A stretch of 64,000 nt of DNA from an uncultured Roseicyclus sp. (GCA_947491935.1 CANLLF010000003.1:496001-560000), one strand, 5' to 3'. Shown: positions 18,444-26,858, numbered from the stretch's first letter. Notes: generated by a model not told the origin, from the letters alone. Translations and numbers: made by a program.

Positions 18444-18926
18444 ATGCGCGCTATTGCCCTTCTTTGCCTGCTGATCCCTGCGCCCGCCCTTGCACAGGAC
18501 GCGCAGTTTTCTTGGAGCCTGACCAATGCCGACGGCGTGGAACTGGCCAATGTGACGGAGGCCGCGCCGCGCGCGCGGGTCGATTGGGCCCAACCCCATG
18601 CCTGGGCCATGACCGCCGGGAATGACCGGCTTTCCATCGCATTTCGACTGGAAGAGCCGACAGGCGAGGTCGACGAGCTTAACCGCAATAATACCAGCGT
18701 CCGCTTCCTCAACCCGGCCTCGGGCCACGAGATCCGCGTGCGCTGCACGGTGCCAGAGCGGGATCAGATCGCGGTTCTGACCCGCACGGTGCTGAATGAC
18801 AGCCGCGTGGCCGGTGAATTCGAGGTGCAATTGACCCATTGCATCGAGAGCGAGATGGCCAACCCGATCGAGGTGGAGGGCCTGCCCTACACGCTGACCG
18901 GCCGCGTCGACCTGCCCCTCGACTAG
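18444..18926 (+). CDS. Secreted hypothetical protein
   Basis: 160 residues from ATG 18444, preferred over ATG 18432 because GGAG at 18434-18437 then sits 6 bases upstream. A signal peptide (RAIALLCLLIPAPALA) is followed by a soluble domain with two cysteines (in VRCTVPE and LTHCIES) that could pair. The fold looks like a small periplasmic beta-rich protein. I do not recognise the family; it lies alone between the Excalibur and DUF2306 genes. Confidence 0.7.
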   Translation: MRAIALLCLLIPAPALAQDAQFSWSLTNADGVELANVTEAAPRARVDWAQPHAWAMTAGNDRLSIAFRLEEPTGEVDELNRNNTSVRFLNPASGHEIRVRCTVPERDQIAVLTRTVLNDSRVAGEFEVQLTHCIESEMANPIEVEGLPYTLTGRVDLPLD

Positions 18927-19037
18927 GGTGACGCGCGCCGGGCGGCCCGTGGAAACGCCGCATTGAGGTGGGGAGGCCCTTTGCGGTAAAAGGCCCGCAA
19001 AAGCGCGACGTCACAGGCATTCGAAGGCACGAGCACA

Positions 19038-19766
19038 ATGTCAGACATTCCGAAATCCGCGCGCGGCCCGCGCCAGATGCCCCGATGGGGCTGGTATGCG
19101 TTCCTTTTCTTCTCCTTCCTGTCGGCGCTGTCCGCCTTCAAATTCGTCCCCCCCGGCCTGATCCACGGCGTTTTTGCCCATTGGGGGGAGGGTATGGCCG
19201 TCACCTGGTGGTCCTTCGTGGTCGAGGGCATCGAGCGTGGCGCGGATCACGTGGCCTATCACATCGAGAATGTCGGCTCGATCCTGGCAGTGCACATGAT
19301 CTTCGGCGGGCTGGCGGTTATTCTGGTGCCGGTGCAGGTGAGCCGGATGTGGCGGCGCGGCGACCGGCGCAAGCATGTCTATCTGGGATGGGCGCTGGTG
19401 CCGATCGTGACGATCGCGGCGCTGACCACGCCGCCGATTTCCTTCAACATGACGTTGCCGTTCTGGTCCGAGCTTGGCTTTGCCATGGGATCCGTTGCGT
19501 GGTTTGTCGCCCTGGTGATGGGGATCTGGGCGATCCGCGCCAGGCAATATGACCGGCACCGCCGGTGGATGGTGATGATGGCGGCGCTCAGCTTCGGGGC
19601 GGTGTCGTTCCGCCTGCAACTCCCGATCCTGCGGCTCTTCTGGCACATGGATGTGGTCTTTCCCTATCTCGGCTGGACCTGTTGGGTGCCAAACGTGCTG
19701 GTCGTGGCCTGGTGGTGGAACCGCGATCTGCGCCGTGCCACACCGGTGCCGCAACCGGCCGAATAG
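19038..19766 (+). CDS. DUF2306-like membrane protein
   Basis: 242 residues with about seven hydrophobic segments. The central part (AVHMIFGGLAVILVPVQ, then RRKHVYLGWALVP) and the later HRRWMVMMAALSFGAVSFRLQ resemble DUF2306, an integral inner-membrane family with conserved histidines and no established function. GAAGG at 19022 is a distant possible ribosome-binding site. It converges on the Bcr/CflA gene with 3 bases between them. Confidence 0.75.
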   Translation: MSDIPKSARGPRQMPRWGWYAFLFFSFLSALSAFKFVPPGLIHGVFAHWGEGMAVTWWSFVVEGIERGADHVAYHIENVGSILAVHMIFGGLAVILVPVQVSRMWRRGDRRKHVYLGWALVPIVTIAALTTPPISFNMTLPFWSELGFAMGSVAWFVALVMGIWAIRARQYDRHRRWMVMMAALSFGAVSFRLQLPILRLFWHMDVVFPYLGWTCWVPNVLVVAWWWNRDLRRATPVPQPAE

Positions 19767-19769
19767 GCG

Positions 19770-20990
19770 CTAGCGCCCCTCGCGCGGCATATACACCATG
19801 ATCGCCGCGCCGACGGCGCATCCGATGATGGTGGCCAGCGCGATGGGTAGGACCGTTCCGTCATAGAGCTGCCCGATGATGCCGCCCAGAATGGCGCCGC
19901 CAACCGTCGACAGCGCCCCCATGAGGGAGGCCGCCAGACCGGCGATATGCCCCAAGGGCTCAAGCGCCAGCGCGTTGAGATTGCCGATGGTGAACCCAAG
20001 CGTGGAAAACACCGTCACACACCACGCGAAGAAGACCCAGAACTCGACATCCATTGAATAGCCGACGGAAAAGACCGCGATCATGACCCCGGCACAGGCG
20101 ATCTGGGCCACAAGCGCCCGGCGCACCAGCGGGCGCATGCCCAGACGGATCACCAGACGCCCGTTCAGGGGCGAGGCCGGAGAGGCGAGCAGCGCGATAC
20201 CGGCAAAGTACCAGTGGAAATGCGCACCCGCCCCATAGGTCAGATCAAAAATCTGCTGGATCGAGGAGATCATGCCGAAGAGCACCCCGTAGATCAGTGT
20301 CTGCACCAGGATCGACAGCTGCATCTGGCGCAGGGACAGCGTCTCCTGCGTGGCCGCCCAGAGCCGGCCGGCATTGAGCGGTTTGCGTTTGGGGCGCGGC
20401 AAGGTCTCGGGCTGACGCAGCATCAGCCACCCCACTGAGACGACCGAGAAGATCAGGAAGCTGACGAAGATCGCCCGCCACCCGAAGACAGCGATGATGC
20501 CCGCGCCCATGAGCGGTGCCACGGCGGGAAAGAGCGTGAAGACCAGCATGGCAAACGACACGATGCGCGCCATCTCGCGGCCCGAATAGAGATCGCGGAT
20601 CATCGCAAGTGCCACCACCCGCGGCCCCGCGGCACCCAGGCCCTGCAGGATCCGCGCCGCGATCATCAGTTCCAGCGTTGGCGCGGCCCAGGCCAGTGCC
20701 GCGCCGGTGACATAGAGCAGCGCCCCCACCATGATCACCGGCTTGCGCCCGAACGCATCCGAGAGCGGCCCGGTCACCAGCGTGCCGGCCCCCATGCCGA
20801 GCACGAAGCTGGTCAGAACCAGCTGCGCCAGGGTGATAGCATCGGGTGTCAGTTCCTCGGCGATCTCGGGCAAAGCGGGCAGCATCGCGTCGATGGAAAA
20901 CGCGACGGTGGCAAAAACCATGCCCATCAGCGCGATAAACTCAGGCGTGGACAGACGGGTCATATTCGGGGGGATGCGGGTGTCAGACAT
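19770..20990 (-). CDS. Bcr/CflA family multidrug efflux transporter
   Basis: A 406-residue MFS protein with 12 predicted helices. Family features are the N-terminal FSIDAMLPALPEIAEEL and the motif A loop GPLSDAFGRKPVI (about residues 75-87), followed by GLGAAGPRVVALAMIRDLY. It exports small drugs by proton antiport. The start overlaps the end of the upstream membrane-hydrolase gene by 8 bases, so it is the last gene of a four-gene unit starting at 23575. Confidence 0.9.
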   Translation of the reverse strand: MSDTRIPPNMTRLSTPEFIALMGMVFATVAFSIDAMLPALPEIAEELTPDAITLAQLVLTSFVLGMGAGTLVTGPLSDAFGRKPVIMVGALLYVTGAALAWAAPTLELMIAARILQGLGAAGPRVVALAMIRDLYSGREMARIVSFAMLVFTLFPAVAPLMGAGIIAVFGWRAIFVSFLIFSVVSVGWLMLRQPETLPRPKRKPLNAGRLWAATQETLSLRQMQLSILVQTLIYGVLFGMISSIQQIFDLTYGAGAHFHWYFAGIALLASPASPLNGRLVIRLGMRPLVRRALVAQIACAGVMIAVFSVGYSMDVEFWVFFAWCVTVFSTLGFTIGNLNALALEPLGHIAGLAASLMGALSTVGGAILGGIIGQLYDGTVLPIALATIIGCAVGAAIMVYMPREGR

Positions 20991-21459
20991 CCGACCGCGC
21001 TTTCCGCCAGAACCAGATTGCCGCCAGCCAGATAAGGGCCTCGAAGACCATCGTCCAATAGGTCAGGAAGGCGACCAGAAAATGAACCCCGTGGCGGGGC
21101 GCGACGGGAAACAGCATATGCAGCTCCGTCGAGACCGGCCAGAGCCACATGATGCCACCGGCAACGCTGTCGAACAGAATATGCATGATCCAGGCGGCTC
21201 CGAAGGCGAGAACGGGGGCCGTCCATTTTGGAGCGGCGAGGGCGGCGACGGTGTAGAGCGCCGCACTGACAAAAAGCGCAAAGGCCGGCGCGTGCACCCA
21301 GTAGCGATGATGATGCACCGCGCGGTCATCGATCAGGTAGAAGGCGATCAGGTCGACATCGGGAAAGACCGCGCCGATGACCGCCGCCACAAGCACGGCG
21401 CCGAACCATCCCTGCGATCTGGCCAGCACATATCTCGACGGCAGATGGGCGGTGATCAT
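20983..21459 (-). CDS. Membrane-bound metal-dependent hydrolase-like protein (YdjM/DUF457 type)
   Basis: 158 residues with four to five hydrophobic segments. Conserved polar motifs are FPDVDL, HHHRYWVH and WIMHILFDS, the histidine/aspartate pattern of the DUF457/YdjM inner-membrane family, annotated as metal-dependent hydrolases without a proven reaction. It overlaps both neighbours: 4 bases with the FrnE-like gene and 8 with the exporter. Confidence 0.8.
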   Translation of the reverse strand: MITAHLPSRYVLARSQGWFGAVLVAAVIGAVFPDVDLIAFYLIDDRAVHHHRYWVHAPAFALFVSAALYTVAALAAPKWTAPVLAFGAAWIMHILFDSVAGGIMWLWPVSTELHMLFPVAPRHGVHFLVAFLTYWTMVFEALIWLAAIWFWRKARSDV

Positions 21460-22112
21460 GCCTCCGCCGCGTCGGCCTTGGCCAGTTGCTGGTTCAGATC
21501 ATCGATGATGGCAACCCATTGCTCGGGCGGCTGCGCGCCGGGCACGGCATGCTGGTTGGCGACGATGAAGGTGGGCACGGCCTGCACGCCACGCTGGCGG
21601 GCATGGGCATCGCGGGCCTGAATGTCATCGGCATCGGCGCCGCTGTCATAGAGCGTTTCAACCATTGCGCGGTCGAGCCCGACGCTCTCGGCGATGTCGA
21701 GAAGGGTGGGGATGTCGCCGATATCGCGCCCGTCCACGAAATAGGCCCGGAACAGCGCCAGAACCGTGGGCGTCTGCCGCCCCTCGATACCCGCCCAATG
21801 GATCAGGCGGTGGGCGTTCAGCGTGTTAGGCGTGCGCGTGATGCTTTCGAGGTTCAGGGTCAGCCCCGCCTCCTCGCCCTTTTCCACCACCGGCGCATAG
21901 GCGCGCACTGCGTTTTCCTTGCCACCGAACTTGCCTTCCAGATAGGCGCGGCGGTCCATGCCCTCGGCCGGCATGTCGGGGTTGAGCTGGAACGGGTGCC
22001 ATTCGACCGTGAAGGGGTGATCGGGCCGGGTTTCCATGGCACGCGCAAGGTTGGACCAGCCGATATAACACCACGGGCAGATCGGATCGGAGAGGATATC
22101 GAGCTTGATCAT
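21456..22112 (-). CDS. FrnE-like DsbA family oxidoreductase
   Basis: 218 residues with a DsbA/thioredoxin fold. The redox motif CPWC is at residues 12-15 (SDPICPWCYIG), and the C-terminal cis-Pro region reads GVQAVPTFIVA. There is no signal peptide, so it is cytoplasmic like FrnE and 2-hydroxychromene-2-carboxylate isomerase relatives. The start at 22112 overlaps the CoA ligase stop in a TCAT overlap. It may isomerise an aromatic intermediate or handle thiol redox; the ligase neighbour favours a catabolic role. Confidence 0.88.
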   Translation of the reverse strand: MIKLDILSDPICPWCYIGWSNLARAMETRPDHPFTVEWHPFQLNPDMPAEGMDRRAYLEGKFGGKENAVRAYAPVVEKGEEAGLTLNLESITRTPNTLNAHRLIHWAGIEGRQTPTVLALFRAYFVDGRDIGDIPTLLDIAESVGLDRAMVETLYDSGADADDIQARDAHARQRGVQAVPTFIVANQHAVPGAQPPEQWVAIIDDLNQQLAKADAAEA

Positions 22113-23575
22113 GTCAGGTCCTTTACGGCATCGGCCAGCGCGCGGCGGTCGAGTTTTCCATTGGCCCCACGCGGCAAGGCGCCGAGGCGCAAAAAGGCGC
22201 GGGGCTGCTTGTGGCGGGCAAGGCGGGAAGTGGCGTGCTGCTTGAGTGCAACTTCGCCTGCCGGGCCGGAATAGGCAAGGGCGAGAATGGCGGTTTCCGG
22301 CGTTGGATGAAGGGTGAGGGCGGCGCATTCCGTGACGCCCGGCGCGCCATCGAACGCGGCTTCTATCTCGGCGGGGGCGATGCGAAACCCTCCCGCTGTC
22401 AGGATATCGTCGCGGCGGCCCTGATAGGAAAAGGCGCCGTCCGGTTGGCGGGTGACCAAATCACCGGTCAGGAACCACTCCCCCGTCAGCGGCAGGTCAG
22501 GCGTAGTCCCGTCCAGATAGCCCAGCATCAGGCCGGGATCGGAGCCGTGCACGGCGAGAATGCCGGGCTCGCCATCGGGCCGCTCGGCCCCATTCTGCGA
22601 CAGGACCGCAAGGCGGCGGCCCGCCTGGGCGAAGCCGATGCTGCCATCAGGCGCGGGGCGGGCGGGCGCACCGGACAGGAAAGTGGAGCATTCCGACATG
22701 CCAAGCGCCTCGTGGATATCGGTGCCCGTTGTTTCCCGCCAACGATTGCGCAGGCTGGGGGCCAGCGCTTCGCCCGCCGACAGGGCGTGGCGGAGCTTGG
22801 GCAGGGGCGGCATTGGGGCATGGAGCAGCTTGCGGAAGATGCCCGGGCTGCCCGCCAGGATCGTTGCATCGTGGCGTTTGGCCAGAAGCGGCAGGGCGGC
22901 GGGATCGGTGCCGGGGGCGGGCACGAGGGCGGTGGCGCCGATGGCCCAGGGGTCGAGCAGGCCGGTGCCCAGCGTGTAGGTCCAGTTGAAGGCGCCCGTA
23001 TGCATCAGGCGATCGTCGGCGCGCAGGCCATACCAGCCATCCCACATCATGCGCCGCGCCCAGACCGCACGATGGGCATGGGCCACCGCCTTGGGCCGCC
23101 CGGAGGAGCCGGAGGTGAAGACGATATAGGCCAGATCATCGCGATGGGTCGGGGCCGCGGGCGCGGGCGGCCCATGGAGTGCCGTGCGTTCGAGGATGGG
23201 CAAGGTGATGTCCGGCACGGCGATGCCCGGCTCCGCCAGGATGGCATCGGGCGGCAGCGCGGTAAGAAGGGCCGTGACTTCCGGGGCGGTCAGGGCGGCG
23301 GAGGTCGGCACGGGGATGATCCCGGCCCGGATCGCGCCCAGAAACGCGATCGGGAAGTCGGCCGAATTGCCCATGCGCAGCAACAGGCGCTGGCCGGGGC
23401 GTAGACCGGCGGCCAGAAGCCCGCCTGAGGCCGCCTCAACCGCCGCGGCCAGCCGCGCGAGGGACCACCGCTCGGCCCGGGTGGGGCCAAGGATCGCCAG
23501 CGCGATCTTATCCGGCGTCGCGCGCGCAGGCGCGAGGACGTAGTCGGCAAGGTTGAAGGCGTCGGGAGGTCCCAT
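22109..23575 (-). CDS. AMP-dependent acyl-CoA ligase (benzoate-CoA ligase-like)
   Basis: A 488-residue adenylate-forming enzyme. The P-loop FTSGSSGRPKAVAHAH is near residues 150-165, the core hinge motif TGDLVTRQPDGAFSYQGRRDD near 385-405, and the catalytic Lys in GANGKLDRR near the C-terminus. It activates a carboxylic acid to the AMP ester and then the CoA thioester; sequence style resembles benzoate or cyclohexanecarboxylate ligases, but the acid is not certain. ATG 23575 gives the normal length. It heads the four-gene unit and is divergent, with a 68-base gap, from the XRE-cupin regulator. Confidence 0.88.
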   Translation of the reverse strand: MGPPDAFNLADYVLAPARATPDKIALAILGPTRAERWSLARLAAAVEAASGGLLAAGLRPGQRLLLRMGNSADFPIAFLGAIRAGIIPVPTSAALTAPEVTALLTALPPDAILAEPGIAVPDITLPILERTALHGPPAPAAPTHRDDLAYIVFTSGSSGRPKAVAHAHRAVWARRMMWDGWYGLRADDRLMHTGAFNWTYTLGTGLLDPWAIGATALVPAPGTDPAALPLLAKRHDATILAGSPGIFRKLLHAPMPPLPKLRHALSAGEALAPSLRNRWRETTGTDIHEALGMSECSTFLSGAPARPAPDGSIGFAQAGRRLAVLSQNGAERPDGEPGILAVHGSDPGLMLGYLDGTTPDLPLTGEWFLTGDLVTRQPDGAFSYQGRRDDILTAGGFRIAPAEIEAAFDGAPGVTECAALTLHPTPETAILALAYSGPAGEVALKQHATSRLARHKQPRAFLRLGALPRGANGKLDRRALADAVKDLT

Positions 23576-23643
23576 GCCGGTGGCGTAATCCCGTGGCTGG
23601 GTGGTTGCAAGACAGGGCGCGCCCGCGCTAAGCGCGAGGGGCC

Positions 23644-24270
23644 ATGACCGATATGTTTCAAGAACCCAGCCTGATCCGCCTGGCCCGGGCATCCGGCGAC
23701 GAGACGCGTGCCGCCCCCGTCGATCTGCCCGCCCGCGTGCGGGAGCTGCGCAAGGCGCGCGCCTGGACGCTGGAACAGGCGGCGCAGGAGGTGGGGCTGG
23801 CGCGCTCGACCCTGTCGAAGATCGAAAACGGCCAGATGTCGCCAACCTATGAGGCGTTGAAGAAGCTGGCGCTGGGGCTTGGGATCTCAGTGCCGCAGCT
23901 GTTCACGCCGGCGGCCACGCCGCAGGCCGGGGGCCGCATGGCCGTGACCAAGCGCGGCGAGGGGGCAGGCCACCCGACCACCACATACGAGCACGAATTG
24001 CTGGCCGATCAGCTGGTGCAGAAATCGATGCTCCCCTACCGGGCCCGGATCCGCGCGCGCCGGTTCGAGGAATTCGACGGCTGGATCCGGCATGAAGGCG
24101 AGGAGTTCCTTTATGTCCTGACGGGGCGCGTGTGCCTGTTCACCGAGTTCTATCAGCCCGTCGAGATGGGGCGCGGCGACAGTGCCTATTACGATGCGGG
24201 GATGGGCCACAACGTGATCTCGATCTCCGACGATGACGCGACGATCCTGTGGGTGACGTCGATCCGCTGA
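23644..24270 (+). CDS. XRE-family regulator with C-terminal cupin domain
   Basis: 208 residues. The HTH is at residues 28-85 (LPARVRELRKARAWTLEQAA, LARSTLSKIENG) and a cupin sensor domain at about 130-205 (EGEEFLYVLTGRV, MGRGDSAYYDAGMGH). Regulators with this layout usually repress or activate a neighbouring catabolic operon in response to a small ligand bound in the cupin. Its divergence from the CoA ligase operon suggests it controls that operon. Confidence 0.9.
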   Translation: MTDMFQEPSLIRLARASGDETRAAPVDLPARVRELRKARAWTLEQAAQEVGLARSTLSKIENGQMSPTYEALKKLALGLGISVPQLFTPAATPQAGGRMAVTKRGEGAGHPTTTYEHELLADQLVQKSMLPYRARIRARRFEEFDGWIRHEGEEFLYVLTGRVCLFTEFYQPVEMGRGDSAYYDAGMGHNVISISDDDATILWVTSIR

Positions 24271-24291
24271 CCAGCGGGCGGGCGCGGCAGA

Positions 24292-25341
24292 TCAGCCGAA
24301 CATGGCGCGCAGATCGATCGTGCTGTCTTCGCCGATCTTGTCGAAATGATCGGTCAGGAAGGCCTCCGCCGCCGCCGCGCCTGCCTTGCGGAGCTGATGC
24401 AGCACCTGCGGTGTGGCGATCATCTTGGTGGCGACGGACAATTGCCGCATCAGATCATCATCGGCGATCATGTGGATCAGCACGTCCTTCATCGCGTCGC
24501 TGCTCAGATGGCCCTTGAAGAGCAGCCGTTGCACGAATTCGATGGCCCGCAATTCGCGCAGAAGCGAGGTGTTGAAGCTGATCTCGTTGATCCGGTTCTG
24601 GATCGCGCGGGCCGAGGTGGGGACCTCGTCGCGGACCAGCGGATTGATGTTCACCACCAGAATGTCACGCGGAAGCTCGGGCGCGAAGAGCGGAAACAGC
24701 GCCGGGTTCCCGGTATAGCCGCCGTCCCAATAGGCCTCCAGCGTGCCGGTTGCGGGGTCCTCGATCTCCACGGCACGGAACAGCGTGGGCAGGCAGGCGG
24801 AGGCCATGATCGCGCCGGGCCCGATATCGGTGCCGGTGAAGATACGGATCTTGCCGGAGCGGACGTTCGTGGCGCAGATGTAGAGGGCCGGGCCGTCATC
24901 ACAGCAGATATTGTCGTATTTCAACCGCTCCACAATCGGCTCCAGCGGGTTTTGGTAGAACGGGCCGGAGGCGTAGGGGCTGACCATGCGGCTCAGGCTG
25001 TCGCCGACCGCGAAGGGCAGGGAGGTTTCCAGCGCCAGGCTCACGGATTGCGGGGAGAACATGTTGAGCCAGGGTGCGGCCGCCTCATCGGTGATCGCGC
25101 CGACCTGTTCCCAGACCCATTCGAGGTTTTCGAGCGCGAGATCCCGCGAGCCCTGCGACAGGCCCGCCTTCACCGCCGCCCCGTTCAGAGCACCGGCCGA
25201 CGTGCCCGACATGCCCGCAATCTCAAGCTCCGGGCAGGCCAGCAGCACATCCAGCACACCCCAGGTGAACGCCCCATGGGCCCCGCCGCCCTGCAGGGCG
25301 AGGTTGATCGCCTTGGTCTTAGGTGTCGTCTTGCGCGCCAT
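24292..25341 (-). CDS. Patatin-like phospholipase
   Basis: 349 residues from ATG 25341. The patatin catalytic dyad is clear: oxyanion loop GGGAHG at 18-23, nucleophile Ser48 in GTSAG, and Asp in YWDGGYTG. There is no signal peptide, so it acts in the cytoplasm or on inclusion surfaces. It is the third gene of the bdhA unit, overlapping the pentapeptide gene by 23 bases. The link with 3-hydroxybutyrate dehydrogenase suggests an esterase in polyhydroxybutyrate turnover, but this is inference; membrane lipid hydrolysis is the default. Confidence 0.88.
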   Translation of the reverse strand: MARKTTPKTKAINLALQGGGAHGAFTWGVLDVLLACPELEIAGMSGTSAGALNGAAVKAGLSQGSRDLALENLEWVWEQVGAITDEAAAPWLNMFSPQSVSLALETSLPFAVGDSLSRMVSPYASGPFYQNPLEPIVERLKYDNICCDDGPALYICATNVRSGKIRIFTGTDIGPGAIMASACLPTLFRAVEIEDPATGTLEAYWDGGYTGNPALFPLFAPELPRDILVVNINPLVRDEVPTSARAIQNRINEISFNTSLLRELRAIEFVQRLLFKGHLSSDAMKDVLIHMIADDDLMRQLSVATKMIATPQVLHQLRKAGAAAAEAFLTDHFDKIGEDSTIDLRAMFG

Positions 25342-25762
25342 GTGTGTCTTTCCAAAGGGCCAGAAGGTCGCTGAGCAAGATGCCATCGATGGTCATGCCC
25401 GCAATATTGGCGTTGCTGATCTCCGCCCCGGTGAGGTTCACGTTCGACAGGTGAAAGCCGGTCAGGTTCACATTGGTGATCCTGGTGCCGGTCATGTTGG
25501 CATCGGTGATCTCAAGGCCCGTCAGATTGGTGTACTCGATACGGGCCTGGGACAGGTTCACATCGTGGATTTTCGTCTCGGTCAGGTTCACGTTCTCGAA
25601 GCTCAGGCCCGTGGCGTCGACATCCTCGAACCGGGCGCCGATCAGGTGGCTGTCGCGAAACACGCTGTCCTTGAGGCTGACCTGTGTGAAGGTGGAGCCG
25701 CAGAGGAACATGTTTTCGATCTCAAGCTTGTCGCGCCCGGCCTCCGGCTGGTCCGCTGACAT
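25319..25762 (-). CDS. Pentapeptide-repeat protein
   Basis: 147 residues, of which roughly 115 are about 23 consecutive pentapeptides of A(N/D)LxX type (VNLTE, VNLSQ, TNLTG, VNLTG, ANIAG), predicted to fold into a right-handed four-sided beta helix of about six coils. There are no cysteines for metal and no catalytic motif. Such proteins act as structural or DNA-mimic adaptors. It lies between bdhA (93 bases upstream) and the patatin gene, whose start lies inside its 3' end. ATG 25762 was preferred to the adjacent 25765. Confidence 0.88.
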   Translation of the reverse strand: MSADQPEAGRDKLEIENMFLCGSTFTQVSLKDSVFRDSHLIGARFEDVDATGLSFENVNLTETKIHDVNLSQARIEYTNLTGLEITDANMTGTRITNVNLTGFHLSNVNLTGAEISNANIAGMTIDGILLSDLLALWKDTHGAQDDT

Positions 25763-25855
25763 CATCCCTGCTCCCTGTCTGGTGCGTGCACCGAAGATAG
25801 GCCGTGCTTATCCTCTGTGCCCCGCATGATTATGAAACGTGATCCTTTGGGCGGA

Positions 25856-26641
25856 TCACAGGGCCGTCCACCCGCCATCCACGCTGATCGTGGTGCCGGT
25901 GATCTGCGCCGCCGCATCGGTGCACAGGAACGCGACGGTGCCGCCCAACTGCTCGGTTGTGGCAAATTCCTTGGACGGCTGTCGTTCGAGGATCACCTTT
26001 TGCTTCGCCTCCTCCTCGGTCATGCCGTATTTCTTGGCGGTATCGGGGATCTGCGACTCCACCAGCGGTGTCAGCACGTAGCCGGGGCAGATGGCGTTGG
26101 CGGTGATCGGCTCTTTCGCGGTTTCCAGTGCCACCACTTTTGTCATCCCCACAACGCCGTGTTTGGCCGACACATAGGCCGATTTGTAGGGGGATGCCGT
26201 CAGACCGTGGGCAGACGCGATATTGACAATACGGCCCCAACCCGCCTTACGCATCATCGGCAGGGCCACCGCGGTGGTGTGGAAGGCCGAGCTGAGCATG
26301 ATGGCGATGATCGCATCCCATTTTTCGACGGGAAACTCCTCAATCGGAGACACGTGCTGGATCCCGGCATTGTTGATCAGGATGTCGCAGATCCCGGCCT
26401 GCTCCACCAGGGCGCGGGCCTGATCGCCCTTGGACAGGTCGGCCTGGATGTAGCGGGCGGTCACGCCGTGCTCGGCGGCAATCTCCTCGGCCAGAGCGTG
26501 ATCCTCGTCGCGGTCGGTATAGGAGTTCAGAATCACATTCGCCCCGGCGCGGGCCAGCTCGCGGGCCACGCCCAGTCCGATGCCTGAATTCGATCCCGTG
26601 ATGATGGCGGTTTTTCCGCTGAGGTCCGTTGTGAGGGCCAT
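25856..26641 (-). CDS. bdhA: 3-hydroxybutyrate dehydrogenase
   Basis: A 261-residue short-chain dehydrogenase oxidising D-3-hydroxybutyrate to acetoacetate with NAD+. It has the cofactor motif TGSNSGIGLG (residues 15-24), NNAG, the catalytic Ser in NIASAHG and Tyr/Lys in YVSAKHG. The HGLTASPYKSAYVSAKHGVV stretch is characteristic of 3-hydroxybutyrate dehydrogenases. ATG 26641 follows GGGAGCGA. It heads an operon with the pentapeptide and patatin genes. Its leader may contain an intrinsic terminator (26748-26776). Confidence 0.92.
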   Translation of the reverse strand: MALTTDLSGKTAIITGSNSGIGLGVARELARAGANVILNSYTDRDEDHALAEEIAAEHGVTARYIQADLSKGDQARALVEQAGICDILINNAGIQHVSPIEEFPVEKWDAIIAIMLSSAFHTTAVALPMMRKAGWGRIVNIASAHGLTASPYKSAYVSAKHGVVGMTKVVALETAKEPITANAICPGYVLTPLVESQIPDTAKKYGMTEEEAKQKVILERQPSKEFATTEQLGGTVAFLCTDAAAQITGTTISVDGGWTAL

Positions 26642-26666
26642 GTGCTCGCTCCCATAAAATCTGCGT

Positions 26667-26693
26667 CGTGCGGCACGGTAATGCTGCACGTGC
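26667..26693. promoter_or_regulatory. Two adjacent palindromes before bdhA
   Basis: CGTGC-G-GCACG (26667-26677) and GCACGTGC (26686-26693) lie 26-52 bases upstream of the bdhA start. The shared GCACG/CGTGC half-sites suggest a regulator binding site. Confidence 0.35.
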
Positions 26694-26747
26694 GAAATGA
26701 ACAGGGCGGGTGGGCGCCGATCCGCCGGGCAAACCGGCCCGCAGACC

Positions 26748-26776
26748 AAAAAAAACCCCGGCACGAAGCCGGGGTT
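26748..26776 (-). terminator. Intrinsic terminator on the minus strand
   Basis: On the minus strand AACCCCGGC and GCCGGGGTT form a 9-bp stem with a 5-base loop, followed by TTTTTT (eight T in all). It does not end any annotated protein gene: the nearest minus-strand gene, bdhA, starts downstream of it. Confidence 0.85.
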
Positions 26777-26823
26777 AAGTCATTGAGGCAGGTTTCATAC
26801 AGGCAAGAAACCTATCGAGCAGT
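26748..26823 (-). ncRNA. Predicted small RNA or bdhA leader attenuator
   Basis: A minus-strand transcript of about 76 nt is predicted from three linked signals. A sigma-70 promoter lies just upstream. A first hairpin forms from AGGTTTC/GAAACCT (26790-26796 with 26807-26813, 10-base loop). It is followed by a mostly unpaired 13-base linker and a terminator hairpin with a U tract at the 3' end. This is the layout of an Hfq-binding small RNA. Because the transcript points at bdhA 107 bases further on, it could instead be an attenuated bdhA leader. No protein can be read from it. Confidence 0.55.
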
Positions 26824-26829
26824 GAGTTC

Positions 26830-26858
26830 TTTATAAGCAATGACTTGCCGCATGTCCA
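26830..26858 (-). promoter_or_regulatory. Sigma-70 type promoter for the predicted RNA
   Basis: On the minus strand TGGACA (26858-26853, 5 of 6 consensus) and TATAAA (26835-26830, 5 of 6) are separated by exactly 17 bases. The start point would be near 26823. Confidence 0.6.

Noticed and set aside
25360-25720. Regular 15-base periodicity in the DNA at 25.4-25.7 kb, at first taken for a DNA repeat array
   Set aside because: It is explained by the pentapeptide repeats of the encoded protein.
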